DNA of 62,836 nt from Lachnospiraceae bacterium (GTDB taxonomy: Bacteria > Bacillota > Clostridia > Lachnospirales > Lachnospiraceae), in contig JAFSXN010000117.1 in assembly GCA_017444015.1 (NCBI GenBank), forward strand, positions 1-62,836, written 5' to 3'. Of the stretch, positions 1-11,800 are shown piece after piece. The notes beneath the pieces were generated by a model. It made no database searches. It was given only the letters and a program-made list of their open reading frames with translations, and was not told the DNA's origin. The position numbers and the translations under genes were made by a program. The first letter of the stretch is position 1. The number at the start of each line of letters is the position of its first letter.

Positions 1-282
1 GATCATGTTCTTTACATAGTCAGCGTGGCCCGGGCAGTCAACGTGCGCGTAATGTCTCTTCTCTGTCTCATACTCAACGTGAGCGGTAGAAATCGTGATT
101 CCTCTTTCTCTCTCTTCGGGAGCCTTGTCGATCTTATCGAAATCGGTAACAACGTTTCCGGGAACCCTCTCTGCCAGAACTTTCGTAATAGCAGCGGTCA
201 GAGTCGTCTTACCATGGTCAACGTGACCGATCGTTCCGATATTACAATGCGGTTTGGTTCTTTCAAATTTAGCTTTTGCCAT
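1..282 (-). CDS. tuf: Elongation factor Tu, N-terminal part (partial, runs off the left edge)
   Basis: The reverse strand reads the EF-Tu start ([12 protein letters not shown]) and then the G1 P-loop GHVDHGKTT, the switch region with GITI, and the G3 motif DCPGHADY. It delivers aminoacyl-tRNA to the ribosome as a GTPase. About 94 residues are visible, so domains 2 and 3 lie outside the window. The start is fixed by a strong AGGAGG ribosome-binding site at about 291-298. It is the last visible gene of the str operon, 202 bp after fusA, which is a wider gap than is usual and holds two hairpins. Confidence 0.97.
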   Translation of the reverse strand, partial: MAKAKFERTKPHCNIGTIGHVDHGKTTLTAAITKVLAERVPGNVVTDFDKIDKAPEERERGITISTAHVEYETEKRHYAHVDCPGHADYVKNMI

Positions 283-319
283 TTTTAATAATCCTCCTAA
301 TGATTACTCTAACTCTTAT

Positions 320-397
320 AACTGTTCAGAACCCCTTGGTTTCTGAACAGTTACGCGGTCCGTCATATAAGTTTTGCTCCGCAAAAGGACGGACCGC
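320..397. repeat. Two stem-loops in the fusA-tuf intergenic gap
   Basis: There are two consecutive inverted repeats: a 12-bp perfect stem (320-331 with 341-352, AACTGTTCAGAA type) and a 10-bp perfect stem (355-364 with 388-397, GCGGTCCGTC type). Neither is followed by a T tract on the minus strand, so they are more likely RNA-processing or repeat-derived structures than terminators. No separate tuf promoter is obvious here. Confidence 0.6.
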
Positions 398-484
398 CCC
401 GTAAAGTCTACGTTTTCTCACGCAACATTATATTGCATTCCATAAGCATTTTCAAGCAATTTTAACACTATTTTCGGCTGCTGC

Positions 485-2599
485 CTACTTTCTGTCGCCT
501 AAGACCTTCTCCTGTACCGACTTGGGAACCTGTTCGTATTTCTCAAAGAACATCGAATAGTTTCCACGGCCCTGGGTCCTGCTTCGAAGGTCGGTCGCGT
601 AGCCGAACATCTCCGAAAGAGGTACGAAGCCCCGAACGATCTTGCCGTTTCCGACGTCGTCCATTCCTTCGATCCGGCCTCTTCTGGAATTGATATCGCC
701 GATCACATCGCCCATATATTCCTCGGGCATCGTAACCTCGACCTTCATAATCGGCTCAAGCAGCACCGGCGCTCCCTTCTGCATCGCGTCCTTAAACGCC
801 ATAGACCCGGCGATATGGAACGCAAGCTCCGAGGAATCGACCTCGTGATAGGAGCCGTCGAATACGGTCGCATGGACTCCGACTACCGGGAAACCGCCTA
901 AAATACCGGTCTTCATCGCTTCCTCGATACCCTCGCCGACTGCCGGGATATACTCCTTGGGGATCGCGCCGCCCACAACCTCCGAATCGAACTTGTAAAG
1001 CTCGTCTCCGTTGGCATCCATAGGCTCAAAGCGGACCTTACAGTGTCCGTACTGGCCACGGCCGCCCGACTGTCTGGCGTATTTGCTCTCGACCTCAACA
1101 GCCTTTGTGATCGCCTCCTTATAAGCTACCTGCGGAGCGCCGACATTGGCTTCGACCTTGAATTCACGCAGCAGTCTGTCGACAATAATCTCCAAATGCA
1201 GCTCGCCCATACCGGCGATGATCGTCTGACCCGTATCCGAATTGGTATGCGCCTTGAAGGTAGGATCCTCCTCGGCAAGCTTCGCGAGCGCTTCTCCGAG
1301 CTTTCCCTGGCCTGCCTTGGTCTTCGGCTCGATCGCAAGCTCGATTACGGGCTCCGGGAATTCCATCGACTCAAGGATCACAGGATGCTCTTCGTCGCAG
1401 ATCGTATCGCCCGTCGTAGTGAACTTAAGTCCTACCGCCGCCGCGATATCTCCGGCATAAACCTTGTCAAGCTCCGCCCTGTGATTCGCATGCATCTGCA
1501 GGATACGGCCGACTCTCTCCTTTTTATCCTTTGTAGCATTGAGTATGTATGAACCGGAGTTCATCGTACCCGAATAAACTCTGAAAAATACGAGCTTTCC
1601 TACAAACGGGTCCGCCATGACCTTAAACGCCAGCGCCGAAAACGGCTCATCATCAGAGGAGTGCCGTTCAAGCTCCCCGCCCTTTGCGTCCACGCCCTTG
1701 ATCGGTGGGATATCGGTCGGAGCAGGCATATACTCAAGGATCGCGTCCAACAGCTTCTGAACGCCCTTCTTCCGGTAAGCGGAGCCGCAGCATACGGGAA
1801 CCGCCGTACATTCGCACGTCCCCTTCCGAAGCGCAGCCTTCAGCTCCTCGGTCGAAGGCTCCTCACCCTCGAGATATTTCATAGTCAGATCGTCGTCGAG
1901 CTCACAGATCTTCTCAATCAGCTCGGCCCGGTAAAGCTCGGCATCGTCCTTCATATCCTCCGGGATCGGGACGATGGAAATATCTTCTCCGTTATCACCG
2001 TTAAAAATGTAGGCTTCCATCTCAAACAGATCGACGATCCCCTGGAAGGAATCCTCCTTTCCGATGGGAAGCTGGATACAGATCGCGTTCTTACCCAGCC
2101 GCTCGCGGATCTGCTCGACCGCGCCGTAAAAATTCGCGCCGAGGATATCCATCTTATTGATAAACGCCATTCTCGGTACATTATAGGTATCGGCCTGCCG
2201 CCATACATTTTCTGACTGAGGCTCTACGCCGCCCTTGGCGCAGAATACACCGACCGCTCCGTCCAGTACGCGAAGCGACCGCTCAACCTCAACGGTAAAA
2301 TCAACGTGCCCCGGCGTATCGATGATATTGATACGATGCTCCAGCGCGCCGTCCTTTGGCTTCGCATGATCCTGCAAGGTCCAGTGACAGGTCGTAGCCG
2401 CGGACGTGATCGTAATGCCGCGCTCCTTCTCCTGCTCCATCCAGTCCATGGTCGCCGTGCCTTCGTGAGTATCCCCCATTTTGTAGTTAACGCCGGTATA
2501 GTACAGGATCCGCTCGGTCAACGTCGTCTTTCCGGCATCAATATGAGCCATGATCCCGATATTCCGGGTTCTTTCCAACGGATATTCTCTTCCAGCCAA
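485..2599 (-). CDS. fusA: Elongation factor G
   Basis: This is a 704-residue translational GTPase that drives ribosomal translocation and, with RRF, ribosome recycling. The G1 loop AHIDAGKTT lies at about residues 18-26, followed by the G3 motif DTPGH and the G4 motif NKMD. The later EF-G domains II-V are full length. Length and motifs fit canonical bacterial EF-G rather than a tetracycline-protection paralogue. It follows rpsG by 18 bp, and the gap carries the ribosome-binding site AGGAGG. It sits in the conserved rpsL-rpsG-fusA-tuf order. Confidence 0.98.
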   Translation of the reverse strand: MAGREYPLERTRNIGIMAHIDAGKTTLTERILYYTGVNYKMGDTHEGTATMDWMEQEKERGITITSAATTCHWTLQDHAKPKDGALEHRINIIDTPGHVDFTVEVERSLRVLDGAVGVFCAKGGVEPQSENVWRQADTYNVPRMAFINKMDILGANFYGAVEQIRERLGKNAICIQLPIGKEDSFQGIVDLFEMEAYIFNGDNGEDISIVPIPEDMKDDAELYRAELIEKICELDDDLTMKYLEGEEPSTEELKAALRKGTCECTAVPVCCGSAYRKKGVQKLLDAILEYMPAPTDIPPIKGVDAKGGELERHSSDDEPFSALAFKVMADPFVGKLVFFRVYSGTMNSGSYILNATKDKKERVGRILQMHANHRAELDKVYAGDIAAAVGLKFTTTGDTICDEEHPVILESMEFPEPVIELAIEPKTKAGQGKLGEALAKLAEEDPTFKAHTNSDTGQTIIAGMGELHLEIIVDRLLREFKVEANVGAPQVAYKEAITKAVEVESKYARQSGGRGQYGHCKVRFEPMDANGDELYKFDSEVVGGAIPKEYIPAVGEGIEEAMKTGILGGFPVVGVHATVFDGSYHEVDSSELAFHIAGSMAFKDAMQKGAPVLLEPIMKVEVTMPEEYMGDVIGDINSRRGRIEGMDDVGNGKIVRGFVPLSEMFGYATDLRSRTQGRGNYSMFFEKYEQVPKSVQEKVLGDRK

Positions 2600-2617
2600 G
2601 TTAAAAAACCTCCTATA

Positions 2618-3118
<501 letters not shown>

Positions 3119-3268
3119 TTATTTCCCGGGTTAATTCACAGGTACTCACATGAATGGATAAATGTGTTGTTTTCCACGTTTTTATCTATAAAACGTTTCA
3201 ATGAAAACGGTCTGAAACCAAACATTTATTTTTTCACTGTGGTACAAAAACTTACACGATACTGTTCT

Positions 3269-3682
3269 TTACTTCTTCGGCCGCTTCGCGCCGTACTTGG
3301 AGCGGGCCTGTCTGCGGTTCGCAACGCCTGCTGTATCCAGAGTTCCGCGGATCACATGATATCTCGTACCGGGTAAGTCCTTTACTCTGCCGCCACGAAT
3401 AAGAACAACGCGATGTTCCTGAAGGTTATGCTGCTCTCCGGGAATATAGCTCGTTACCTCGATTCCATTCGAAAGACGTACTCTCGCGATCTTCCGAAGA
3501 GCCGAGTTAGGCTTTTTAGGGGTAGCAGTCTTAACGGCGGTACAAACGCCTCTCTTCTGCGGAGAAGAAGTATCGATCGCTCTCTTGTGCAGGGAGTTAA
3601 AGCCCTTGCCAAGCGCCGGAGCGGTAGATTTCTTCACAGAAGTCTGTCTGCCCTTACGAACTAACTGGTTAAATGTTGGCAT
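3269..3682 (-). CDS. rpsL: 30S ribosomal protein S12
   Basis: S12 acts in the decoding centre. The open frame extends further upstream, but the family start is the ATG at 3680-3682 ([13 protein letters not shown]), giving 137 residues. It has the Firmicutes-type N-terminal insertion and the conserved [11 protein letters not shown] and [12 protein letters not shown] segments. The lysines that, when mutated in other species, give streptomycin resistance are wild type. It is the first gene of the str operon and is served by the promoter at 3767-3795. Confidence 0.97.
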   Translation of the reverse strand: MPTFNQLVRKGRQTSVKKSTAPALGKGFNSLHKRAIDTSSPQKRGVCTAVKTATPKKPNSALRKIARVRLSNGIEVTSYIPGEQHNLQEHRVVLIRGGRVKDLPGTRYHVIRGTLDTAGVANRRQARSKYGAKRPKK

Positions 3683-3766
3683 ACCGTTTTCACCTCTCTT
3701 TCTTTTTATTATATATAGCTTTTTGCACACAAAAACATCGCCCGATGACAAATCGCGTGCTTTGAT

Positions 3767-3795
3767 ATTATATGTTTGGTTTTTCGGGATGTCAA
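3767..3795 (-). promoter_or_regulatory. Consensus promoter of the rpsL-rpsG-fusA-tuf operon
   Basis: On the minus strand there is a perfect -35 TTGACA (complement of 3790-3795), a 17-bp spacer and a perfect -10 TATAAT (complement of 3767-3772), about 85 bp upstream of the rpsL start. This explains how the str operon remains strongly expressed although it is separated from rpoC by a 31-kb island. Confidence 0.9.
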
Positions 3796-3906
3796 GAAAA
3801 AAATCATTGACCAAATGGGGACTATTTGTATATATTACTTCAATTCTTCCAGAAATCTTACATACTTGGCAAAATCGCAACAGCTTACTTACAACCCCGA
3901 TACCAA

Positions 3907-5505
3907 CTAACTACACTGTTTCCGCATTAGCCTACGGTCGCGCATCTTATCCCATATAGAGTGAAGCAGTGCCACTTCTCTCTCTGTCAAATGCAGGTTA
4001 TCATATAACAATATTTTATCGGTATATGATAATATTTCTTCATACTTCCCTTCTCTTTGCAACCTGTCTATTTTTTTTACATCCAGCTTATCTGATCCCA
4101 TCATTGGAATACGCATCTTTCTCATTTCGCTCGGCTCAAATGTCAAAACACCTCCGCCATAGCTCCTCCCCAGCGTTTCGCTTAAAGCAAGTGTATACGT
4201 GTTCAAAAAAGCTGATGCAACAGCCTTTCCATCCACTCCCTCATTAAAGCGCACCTTATGCAGCGTATCTGTCACTAATGCCCCAACAGAATTTAGAATC
4301 ATTTTAGGATACAAATTTGCCTGTCTTATCAAAAATGCATCTGCCCTCCATGACATCGGAACATAATACCACCTTTTACGTATGCGACACTTATAGTTCT
4401 TGTTATACCCCTTGTTTTCTCCCCATCCAATATATGCGCGAGCGCTTTCGCTGAGTTCTTCGACCGGCTTATCCCCGGGAGTAAAAATAGATACCTTTTT
4501 CCCTTTTTCCCTTAGTTCCAGGTATTCCTCTTCCGATAGCAATATTCCTTTCACCTGCTCTGATCTGCTGATGATAGGTGAAACATCTTCTTCCAGATTT
4601 CGTTCCACAACACTTTCCCAACTGGCCAGAAAGAAATCATTTTCTCCGCTTACCAAACCAACATTGACCTCATATAGATCCTGTGCGTCTGATATCCTCG
4701 CATCTGTATTCAGTTTATTCAGTACTTCCAATTCCTCATTTGTAAGATAATACTTAACCCACTTATCAGTACTGTGATCCAGCCTCTTCATCTCTGCTCT
4801 TTCAAGGCATGAAACACCATCACGAATGAGTTCATTGAGGTCTTCCAGTTCAACCACTCGGATGCCCTTATCATTCGACGATTTCTCGCCAAGAAGAAGG
4901 ATCACTTCCTGCTGTATATCATCAAAAACAAGCTTCTTGAAAGCCACTAAAGTCAACCTGTCAAAATGCGTACTGAGATATTCCCTCGCCTCAGATGCAT
5001 AATCCACTTGAAACAATTCCGCCGGAATCACCATTCCTATCTTTCCATTATCGGTAAGTGCCTCACACGACAACAGCAGAAACGGCAACCATATATTTGT
5101 GAGTCGATTAGGATGAAATCCGTGCTTCTTCATCAATTCAAACGCTACGGTTCTGTACTTCTCATCAAAATTTTGATAACGAATAAAGGGCGGGTTCCCT
5201 ACAATAATATCGTATCTTGTTTTTTCCTCTATATTTTTATCGTAGAAGGAAAAATAATCACCCTGTTCTATTGCGTACCCATATTGTTCAGCTTTCTTTG
5301 CCTCATTTGGATCTAACTCTATGCCCATCACACTAGCTGCGCAATTATACTCCTCAAGAGCCGAAAGAAAGCTACCATCCCCACAGCTAGGTTCCAGAAT
5401 TCTGGATCCCTGTATCGGATGTGCCCAGCGTATAATAAAGGTTGCTATATCCGTCGGAGTATAGTATCCTCCTCTTAACTTGTCATAACCATCAATCGCT
5501 TTCAT
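3907..5505 (-). CDS. N6-adenine DNA methyltransferase (type IIG-system companion methylase)
   Basis: This is a 532-residue class I SAM-dependent DNA methyltransferase. Motif I (EPSCGDGS, residues 38-45) binds AdoMet and the catalytic motif IV NPPF (104-107) is typical of N6-adenine or N4-cytosine enzymes of the TaqI/Eco57I group. The C-terminal half is probably the target recognition domain. Its start overlaps the end of the upstream restriction-methylase gene by 14 bp, so the two are translationally coupled. The pair resembles Eco57I-type loci, where a separate methylase fully protects the host. Its stop is 112 bp from the -35 box of the str promoter. The locus is visibly more AT-rich than the ribosomal genes, suggesting transfer. 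Confidence 0.88.
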   Translation of the reverse strand: MKAIDGYDKLRGGYYTPTDIATFIIRWAHPIQGSRILEPSCGDGSFLSALEEYNCAASVMGIELDPNEAKKAEQYGYAIEQGDYFSFYDKNIEEKTRYDIIVGNPPFIRYQNFDEKYRTVAFELMKKHGFHPNRLTNIWLPFLLLSCEALTDNGKIGMVIPAELFQVDYASEAREYLSTHFDRLTLVAFKKLVFDDIQQEVILLLGEKSSNDKGIRVVELEDLNELIRDGVSCLERAEMKRLDHSTDKWVKYYLTNEELEVLNKLNTDARISDAQDLYEVNVGLVSGENDFFLASWESVVERNLEEDVSPIISRSEQVKGILLSEEEYLELREKGKKVSIFTPGDKPVEELSESARAYIGWGENKGYNKNYKCRIRKRWYYVPMSWRADAFLIRQANLYPKMILNSVGALVTDTLHKVRFNEGVDGKAVASAFLNTYTLALSETLGRSYGGGVLTFEPSEMRKMRIPMMGSDKLDVKKIDRLQREGKYEEILSYTDKILLYDNLHLTEREVALLHSIWDKMRDRRLMRKQCS

Positions 5506-8500
5506 CTGGCATCTCCACCCTTAAACCTTCTACACCATACAGTTCATCAATAATCACCTCTAATTCTTCTCTGGCGGCGGATACAGATCTTCTCATAGTA
5601 TCTCGTACTGAAGAATTTCGTGCATTGTTCATCCGCTCTGTCAGATCCTCTATAAGGCGAACCTTATCAACAATTGCATCGTGCTTTTTAATTTCGACAT
5701 TATCATTCCAGTTTATACTGTAAATTGGCAGTTTCGCTATAAACTGCTTCCCATGTGAATAGTACCCGCCCCTAAAAGTACTTGCGCTCTGTTTCACTAA
5801 AAGCTCCATAAGCCAATGGTTCAGTATCGCCTGAATATAGAAAATGGACTCACGGATCCCTTTCTTCATCTCTATACCATAAAAAGGTCCGTTCCCGCCT
5901 CCTGTAAATACAACCATCTCATCATCATATACATAATTAGAATCAAGTGATAATACCGGCCATATAAGATGTTCGCCACCTACAAATCTACGAAGGCTCT
6001 GACTACGTCCATATGCATACCATGTTTCATCTGTTCTTCCGGGCATATTACGTTTATCCAGTTCTTCCCGAAAATCTGAGAGATATGACAAAGTCTCCGG
6101 ATACTTATTTCGCATCACAGCAATCTCGATCAATCTCGGTTTGCCATTGTCATTCTCATAAGGGAATATGATGTAGCTGTTCGCAATAATCCTCTCATAC
6201 TTTGAAAGCTTTGCATCATATATGCTCTTTCTCAGTATACCCTTTTCTACTTTTCTGGACTTGTTGCTTTTATCAACAAAATAAACATACTTGTCATCTT
6301 CACGCTCCGCATATATTATGTATATCTTATCCGCGCTGGTTTGAACTCCAACAAATATATCGGAAAATGTTTCCAATGTCCTGCATGCCGATTCTGCTTC
6401 AGCTAATCTATCCGTTACCTGTTTAGGAATGAATGTCCACGGCTCCTCGCCCAGCGCACTAAGGTCATGCGTTTCAAAAACAACATTATGCTCAAATAAA
6501 AACCGATTCCAGTCCTGGATAAAAGCTATATCATATGTTGTCTGTTTATTTTTGGTCAACTCCAAGATGCAAGTATAAGTACTTCTATTCTTAAATGCCT
6601 GATGTGTTCCGAAGTGAATAACCTTTCTCAGCACTTTGCGTTCAGTAATGAATCTTCTTAAAACGTCACCGGACTTGATGTTCATAAACTTATGAGGAAT
6701 GATATAGCCCATTACGCCATCTTTTCCAAGAAGATTCCAAGCCCTCTCAATAAACAGGAGATACTTGTCCAACAGGTCAGACTTTGCGGTTTCATATCCA
6801 GAGAACTCACTCTTATAGAAAGCATATTCTTCAGGAGAATACTGCACCATATTCTGTACTCGGATATAGGGCGGATTTCCTACGATCGCATCAAAACCTT
6901 CCCGTCCAAACTCTGCTTTCCAGTCGAACATCTTTATCTTTTCAAGCCTTGCCTGTTCCTTATAGATATCCGGATCAAACTGAGCATATGACATATCAAC
7001 AAGGCTATTTCCATTTTTGATATTCCCCTCAAGTTTGGGCATTATCCGGTTACCGGTCCTCTTGGTGTATCCATCTATTTCTTCCGCTGATACTTCTTCA
7101 AGCAGTTTCAAAAACAAGCTGAATTTTGCCACTTCTACAGCCAGAGGATCAATATCAACGCCCCATATGTTTCTCATCAATATCTCTCGTCTGAGATCAT
7201 AAGAAAGCTTACAAATATCACCTCCCGGAACCTCATAAATCAATCCATTATGAATCGCCTTATCCCTGTCATTATTCATATACCATTCAAGGCAATAGAT
7301 GATGACATACTCGTACACAGATAGTAGGAAATTGCCAGAGCCACAACAAATATCAGCAACCCGAAGCTTCAGTACCTCTTCCACCGACTTCCCATCAAAC
7401 ACTTCAGAAAGAGTTTGTTCTACGATAATATCTGTGACGTTTTTGGGCGTATTGACTGCCCCCTGCGAGTCAACCGCTTCCGGTTTCATCTCTTGAACTA
7501 CTTTACCATCCGTAGCTATAACAAGCTTCTCATCAAGAAACAGCTCATATATCTGACCGATTATGTATGGATCCACAACATCAAATTCATATGAATTGTT
7601 CGGATAATACAGATTCTTGAAAATATCAATCAGCACATCATCCGAAAGACTGAATTTATCCTCTTCCAATATTTCAAGCAGACCGGAATCATACTTTTTG
7701 TCCGCATCCTGAAACAGTCTCTTCAATTCACTGTAATTGTGGATGCTCTTTAAAAACTCGTATTCCTCAAAGCTTCGATCCTCACATATGCGAAGGAATA
7801 TAATCCTGTTAAGGATTCTTTGCACACCTATATTCAATGTTTCAGAATCAAGCCCCGGATTGTTTCTGGCAATATCATCTCCCAGCTTAAACCTCCAATC
7901 CTTAATCTGTTTCAGGAAATACTCATCAAACGGCTCTCTTCTAAACGCCCCTCGGATATTCTCAAATCTTTTTGCAAAATCGCCGGATAAAACCGCCTCT
8001 TTTGAGAGCAGTCCATATATTTCCTCAAATCTATCTACATACTCTTCGTATGTATAATGTGCTATCAATGCAACACCGATATCATCATTTTCTACCGGTC
8101 TAACTGAGCAATCATAGATGTAAAGGTCATTATAATTTGTCAGAACAGAAATCTTCAGATTTCCACTCCATCCGTACCGCCTCAGCTGGAAAGCAGGCGC
8201 ATTGTCTGTAGTAATATCCACAGACGGCTTCTTCGTCTCAAGATAAAAAAGTGCCTCTGTTCCTACTCTGAATAAATAGTCTGGTTTCTTACTTCTCTTT
8301 AACCCCTTTTCCTCAACTTGTACCGTGGCTTCATGCGTGACCTCACGCAAATGCTGCGGAAGTCCGGCATCGTTATCAACATCCCAGCCAAGCAGCTTAA
8401 AGAAGTGATTGACGAAATCAACCCTTACCTCGGTCTCATTATATAAAGGGTTCCTAAACTCTTTTATACGGGAAGCATATAATGTTATTCTTTCAGCAAG

Positions 8501-8563
8501 ACGCTTTTTTAATTCTTCCTCGCCTGATACTGCCAGTCTATCTATATCATACTTAAATAGCAT
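5492..8563 (-). CDS. Type IIG-like restriction endonuclease-methyltransferase
   Basis: This is a 1023-residue fusion. The N-terminus carries a PD-(D/E)XK-type nuclease signature: PD at 94-95 and ETK at 109-111. A helical linker follows, then an N6-adenine methylase core with motif I (ADICCGSGNF, about 403-412) and motif IV NPPY (563-566). The C-terminal third, containing FRGGYYSHGKQF, looks like a TaqI-type specificity domain. One polypeptide can therefore cut and methylate, as in type IIG enzymes. It overlaps the companion methylase downstream. No HsdS, helicase or BREX/DISARM gene is adjacent, which argues against type I or a larger defence island. The recognition sequence cannot be read from the protein. 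Confidence 0.87.
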   Translation of the reverse strand: MLFKYDIDRLAVSGEEELKKRLAERITLYASRIKEFRNPLYNETEVRVDFVNHFFKLLGWDVDNDAGLPQHLREVTHEATVQVEEKGLKRSKKPDYLFRVGTEALFYLETKKPSVDITTDNAPAFQLRRYGWSGNLKISVLTNYNDLYIYDCSVRPVENDDIGVALIAHYTYEEYVDRFEEIYGLLSKEAVLSGDFAKRFENIRGAFRREPFDEYFLKQIKDWRFKLGDDIARNNPGLDSETLNIGVQRILNRIIFLRICEDRSFEEYEFLKSIHNYSELKRLFQDADKKYDSGLLEILEEDKFSLSDDVLIDIFKNLYYPNNSYEFDVVDPYIIGQIYELFLDEKLVIATDGKVVQEMKPEAVDSQGAVNTPKNVTDIIVEQTLSEVFDGKSVEEVLKLRVADICCGSGNFLLSVYEYVIIYCLEWYMNNDRDKAIHNGLIYEVPGGDICKLSYDLRREILMRNIWGVDIDPLAVEVAKFSLFLKLLEEVSAEEIDGYTKRTGNRIMPKLEGNIKNGNSLVDMSYAQFDPDIYKEQARLEKIKMFDWKAEFGREGFDAIVGNPPYIRVQNMVQYSPEEYAFYKSEFSGYETAKSDLLDKYLLFIERAWNLLGKDGVMGYIIPHKFMNIKSGDVLRRFITERKVLRKVIHFGTHQAFKNRSTYTCILELTKNKQTTYDIAFIQDWNRFLFEHNVVFETHDLSALGEEPWTFIPKQVTDRLAEAESACRTLETFSDIFVGVQTSADKIYIIYAEREDDKYVYFVDKSNKSRKVEKGILRKSIYDAKLSKYERIIANSYIIFPYENDNGKPRLIEIAVMRNKYPETLSYLSDFREELDKRNMPGRTDETWYAYGRSQSLRRFVGGEHLIWPVLSLDSNYVYDDEMVVFTGGGNGPFYGIEMKKGIRESIFYIQAILNHWLMELLVKQSASTFRGGYYSHGKQFIAKLPIYSINWNDNVEIKKHDAIVDKVRLIEDLTERMNNARNSSVRDTMRRSVSAAREELEVIIDELYGVEGLRVEMPDESD

Positions 8564-8759
8564 ATTGTTATCCTCACAATTATTTATTATCCTATGAATT
8601 CATAATCGTAGAGACATGCGTTATCTTTTACTGTATGCTTCATAATATTATATCTGACATTATACACACTACCTATATCAAGCCATCCATTGTGTTTCAT
8701 TATTAAAATCGAACTTGTGTTCTATATTATCAAATCTCTTTCTTTCTGTAAAGAGAAAT

Positions 8760-8796
8760 CTGGCGATAATGTATGCTCAAAATACAATATCGCCAG
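8760..8796 (-). terminator. Stem-loop in the 314-bp gap between the DUF285 gene and the restriction genes
   Basis: A near-perfect 15-bp inverted repeat (CTGGCGATA at 8760-8768, TATCGCCAG at 8788-8796, extended with one mismatch) lies about 80 bp after the stop of the minus-strand DUF285 gene and is followed on that strand by ATTTCTCTTT. It is a plausible terminator. The rest of 8564-8877 is AT-rich. A TATAAT-like box occurs near 8660, but no well-spaced -35 box accompanies it. Confidence 0.5.
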
Positions 8797-8877
8797 AAAT
8801 CATATTACAAATAGATCATCTCTTTTAACACAATCTCCTCCGCACTTGCCCAGATATTTATAATACCGATCCAGACA

Positions 8878-11800
8878 TCACGGCACTACGATAACCCGCA
8901 GCGTTGTCTCAACCTTCCCACATTTTACTTTGAGCGTTCCCGGCTTTTCCTGTTTCGTAACTGACTTTGCAAAGACCATGCCGTCCTTGACCGTGATCCC
9001 GCCAGAGGCGGACCACTGGATCTTCGGCAGAGTCGTTGCATTTTGAGGTGATACGTTTAGCAGGATCTGATCATAGCTCCCGAGACGCAGAGTTAATTCC
9101 CCGGAAGTCGGATCAATCCGTCCAAGGCTATCTCCGGTGATGAAAAGAGAATCAACAGGGCTTGTGACCGTAACCTTACAGAGTTTGATATTCGCCTTGT
9201 CCGGATCCCCGTCTTCCCAGGTTTTCACAATGACATAGGCGGTTCCGCTTCCGACAGCGGTTACCTCTGAGACGACTTCCTTTGCTCCTTTGGCATTCGT
9301 TCCCGGTTCCCCGCTTGAACGTACCATAAGGATATCTTCATTCGAGGACGAAAAGCTGATATTTGCGCGATTAAGACCGCTGCCCTTAGCGGGGGCCAGC
9401 GTCGCAGTCAGAGTGGTAGTCTGCTTCTCTCCCGTCGTCTCTAACTTCGCAAGCTTTAACTTCGCCGCAAGGCTGTGACTCTTATCGCCGTTTGCTGCCT
9501 TCGGTACCGAAACCGGAGCAACCTTGACCGTGACTTCTTTTGTTAACTTGGCGCTTTTTCCGGAGGGCTCAGTATAGGTTACGGTGGCAGTTACCTTTGC
9601 CTCCAACGGCTCCTTGACCTCCTTTGCCGTAATCAGTCCATTGCTTACCGTCACTGCCTTCGTATTGTAGGATTTCCAGGTAACCTTCCTTGGATCCGTA
9701 GAGTTTACCGGCAGTACCAGAACCTGAAGGATCGCCTGTTCCCCTCCCTTCATCTGATAACTTCCATCCGTTATATCTCTCTCATTTTCATCGAGGATAA
9801 CGATATCCGAGGTATATGTACTTACCGTTACCTTGCAGGTTGCCTTCTTATTTCCGCAATAAGCAGTTACCGTGGCCGTTCCTCCGCCGATAGCGGCAAA
9901 GGTTCCGTCAGGGCTAACTCCGACAATATCTGTATTGGAAGAAACGTAGAGCACCGCAGGCTGTAGTTCCGTTGTTTTATCATACGTCGGGGCAGCCGGG
10001 TTCGAAACCGTATCTCCCGCGCGGAGCTTCAGACTGGTTTTTGCGAATTTCAGGCCTTTAACCTTCGTTGTCCGATCGGCATCCTCCGGAAGCGTTTCCA
10101 GATAAACCGTACCATCCTTCTTAACCAGCTCGTAACTTACTGTAACATCCCCGTCGCCCATTACAAAGGTCGTCTCCAACGCTTTATTATCCTCAGGCTC
10201 TGCCCCGGTGAGCTTCCACGCGGAAAACTCCATGCCCTCCGGTGCCTTTACAAACCGGATCGTAACAGTCTCGCCCTCGCCGACCGAGGAAACACTTTTC
10301 CCATCCTTCAGCGCCTCCGCTCCTTCCAGGATATATACTCTGTGATATTCCGACCATTTTGCGTAGAGGATAATATCATTGGTGACGGGAGCGTCAAAGT
10401 CATATAAATCCGTCTGATCCTTATCCACGTACCATCCCATAAACGTAAACCAGGGGTTTTCAGGATCCGAGGGCTTTTCCGCCTTCTCGTTTTTCTTTAC
10501 GGTCTGTACGATCGGCTCCATCCCTCTGCCGGTATAGAAGGTCACCTGACAGGTCTCCTCCTTTGGTTCCGGAGTTTCCGTACTGTAAAGCGTAATACTT
10601 ACCGGGCTGTTTTTCGGAAGAGACGTATAGATTTTTCCGGAGGAATCATACATCGGTTTATCAAGCGGCATCTCAAGCGGCAGGTTTTTAGGGGTCTGCA
10701 GGATCTGAAGTTTTTCACAGGAGGAAAGCATCGGATCGTCGATGGCGTCACCACTATCATTATATAGTATCTGCGCTTTACTCAGGTCAAATCCAGACAA
10801 ATCCAGGAAAGCCAGACTTTCACAACTGGCAAACATACCCGCAACGTATTTGACATTCTTTGTATTAAAACTCCTTAAATTTACGGATGTCAGTTTATCA
10901 CAGGAACCGAACATAGCGCTCATATTTGTTACCTTTGATGTATTAAAATTGCTCAGATCAAGAGATGTCAGTTCTGTCCCGGAGAACATAAATCCCATGT
11001 CTGTCACCTTTGAGGTATCAAAACCGCTGACATCCAGAGAGGTTACCGGGCATCCGAACATACCGTTCATGTTCGTTACATTTGAGGTATCAAAACCGCT
11101 AACATCCAGAGAGGTCACTTCACAGGCAAACATCATATTCATATCCGTAACATTTGAGGTATCAAATCCGCTGACATCCAGAGTGGTCGCTCCACAACCC
11201 TCAAACATAGCACCCATATCTGTAACCTTTGAGGTATCAAAACCACTGACATCCAAAGACTCCAAACTTGGACAGAGACCAAACATCCACTTCATATTTG
11301 TCACACTTGAGGTATCAAATTTGCTCACATCCAGCACGTTTAAGTATTCCTCACCATAGAACATATAACTCATGCCGGTTACCTTTGAAGTATCAAATCC
11401 GCTGACATCTATGGACTCCAAGTAAAGACATCCCTTAAACATCGCCCTCATATTTGTCACATTTGAAGTATCGAAGCTGCTCAGATCCAACGTATTAAAA
11501 CTGTTATTGGTGAACATATAACTCATGTCTGTTACCTTAGACGTGTCAAAGCTGCTCAGGTCCAGGATCGCATCCGCGCGATCAACGACAACACTGTGTA
11601 CTCCCGCGTCACAGAACATGTAGCTCATATCTGTTACCCTTGAGGTATCCACTCCTGCAAGGTCAAGCTCACCATAACAGTTCATAAACATTTCGGAAGA
11701 ATCCGGCGCAAATATCACTCCGGGTTCCAATTTGAGCCTGCCAATGCTCACATCACGATAGCAGCCTCCGGACACCCCCGTCTTGTACGTGACGCCTTCG

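Noticed and set aside
3683-3880. 66-codon N-terminal extension of rpsL
   Set aside because: It covers the perfect promoter at 3767-3795, and S12 homologues start at MPTFNQ.
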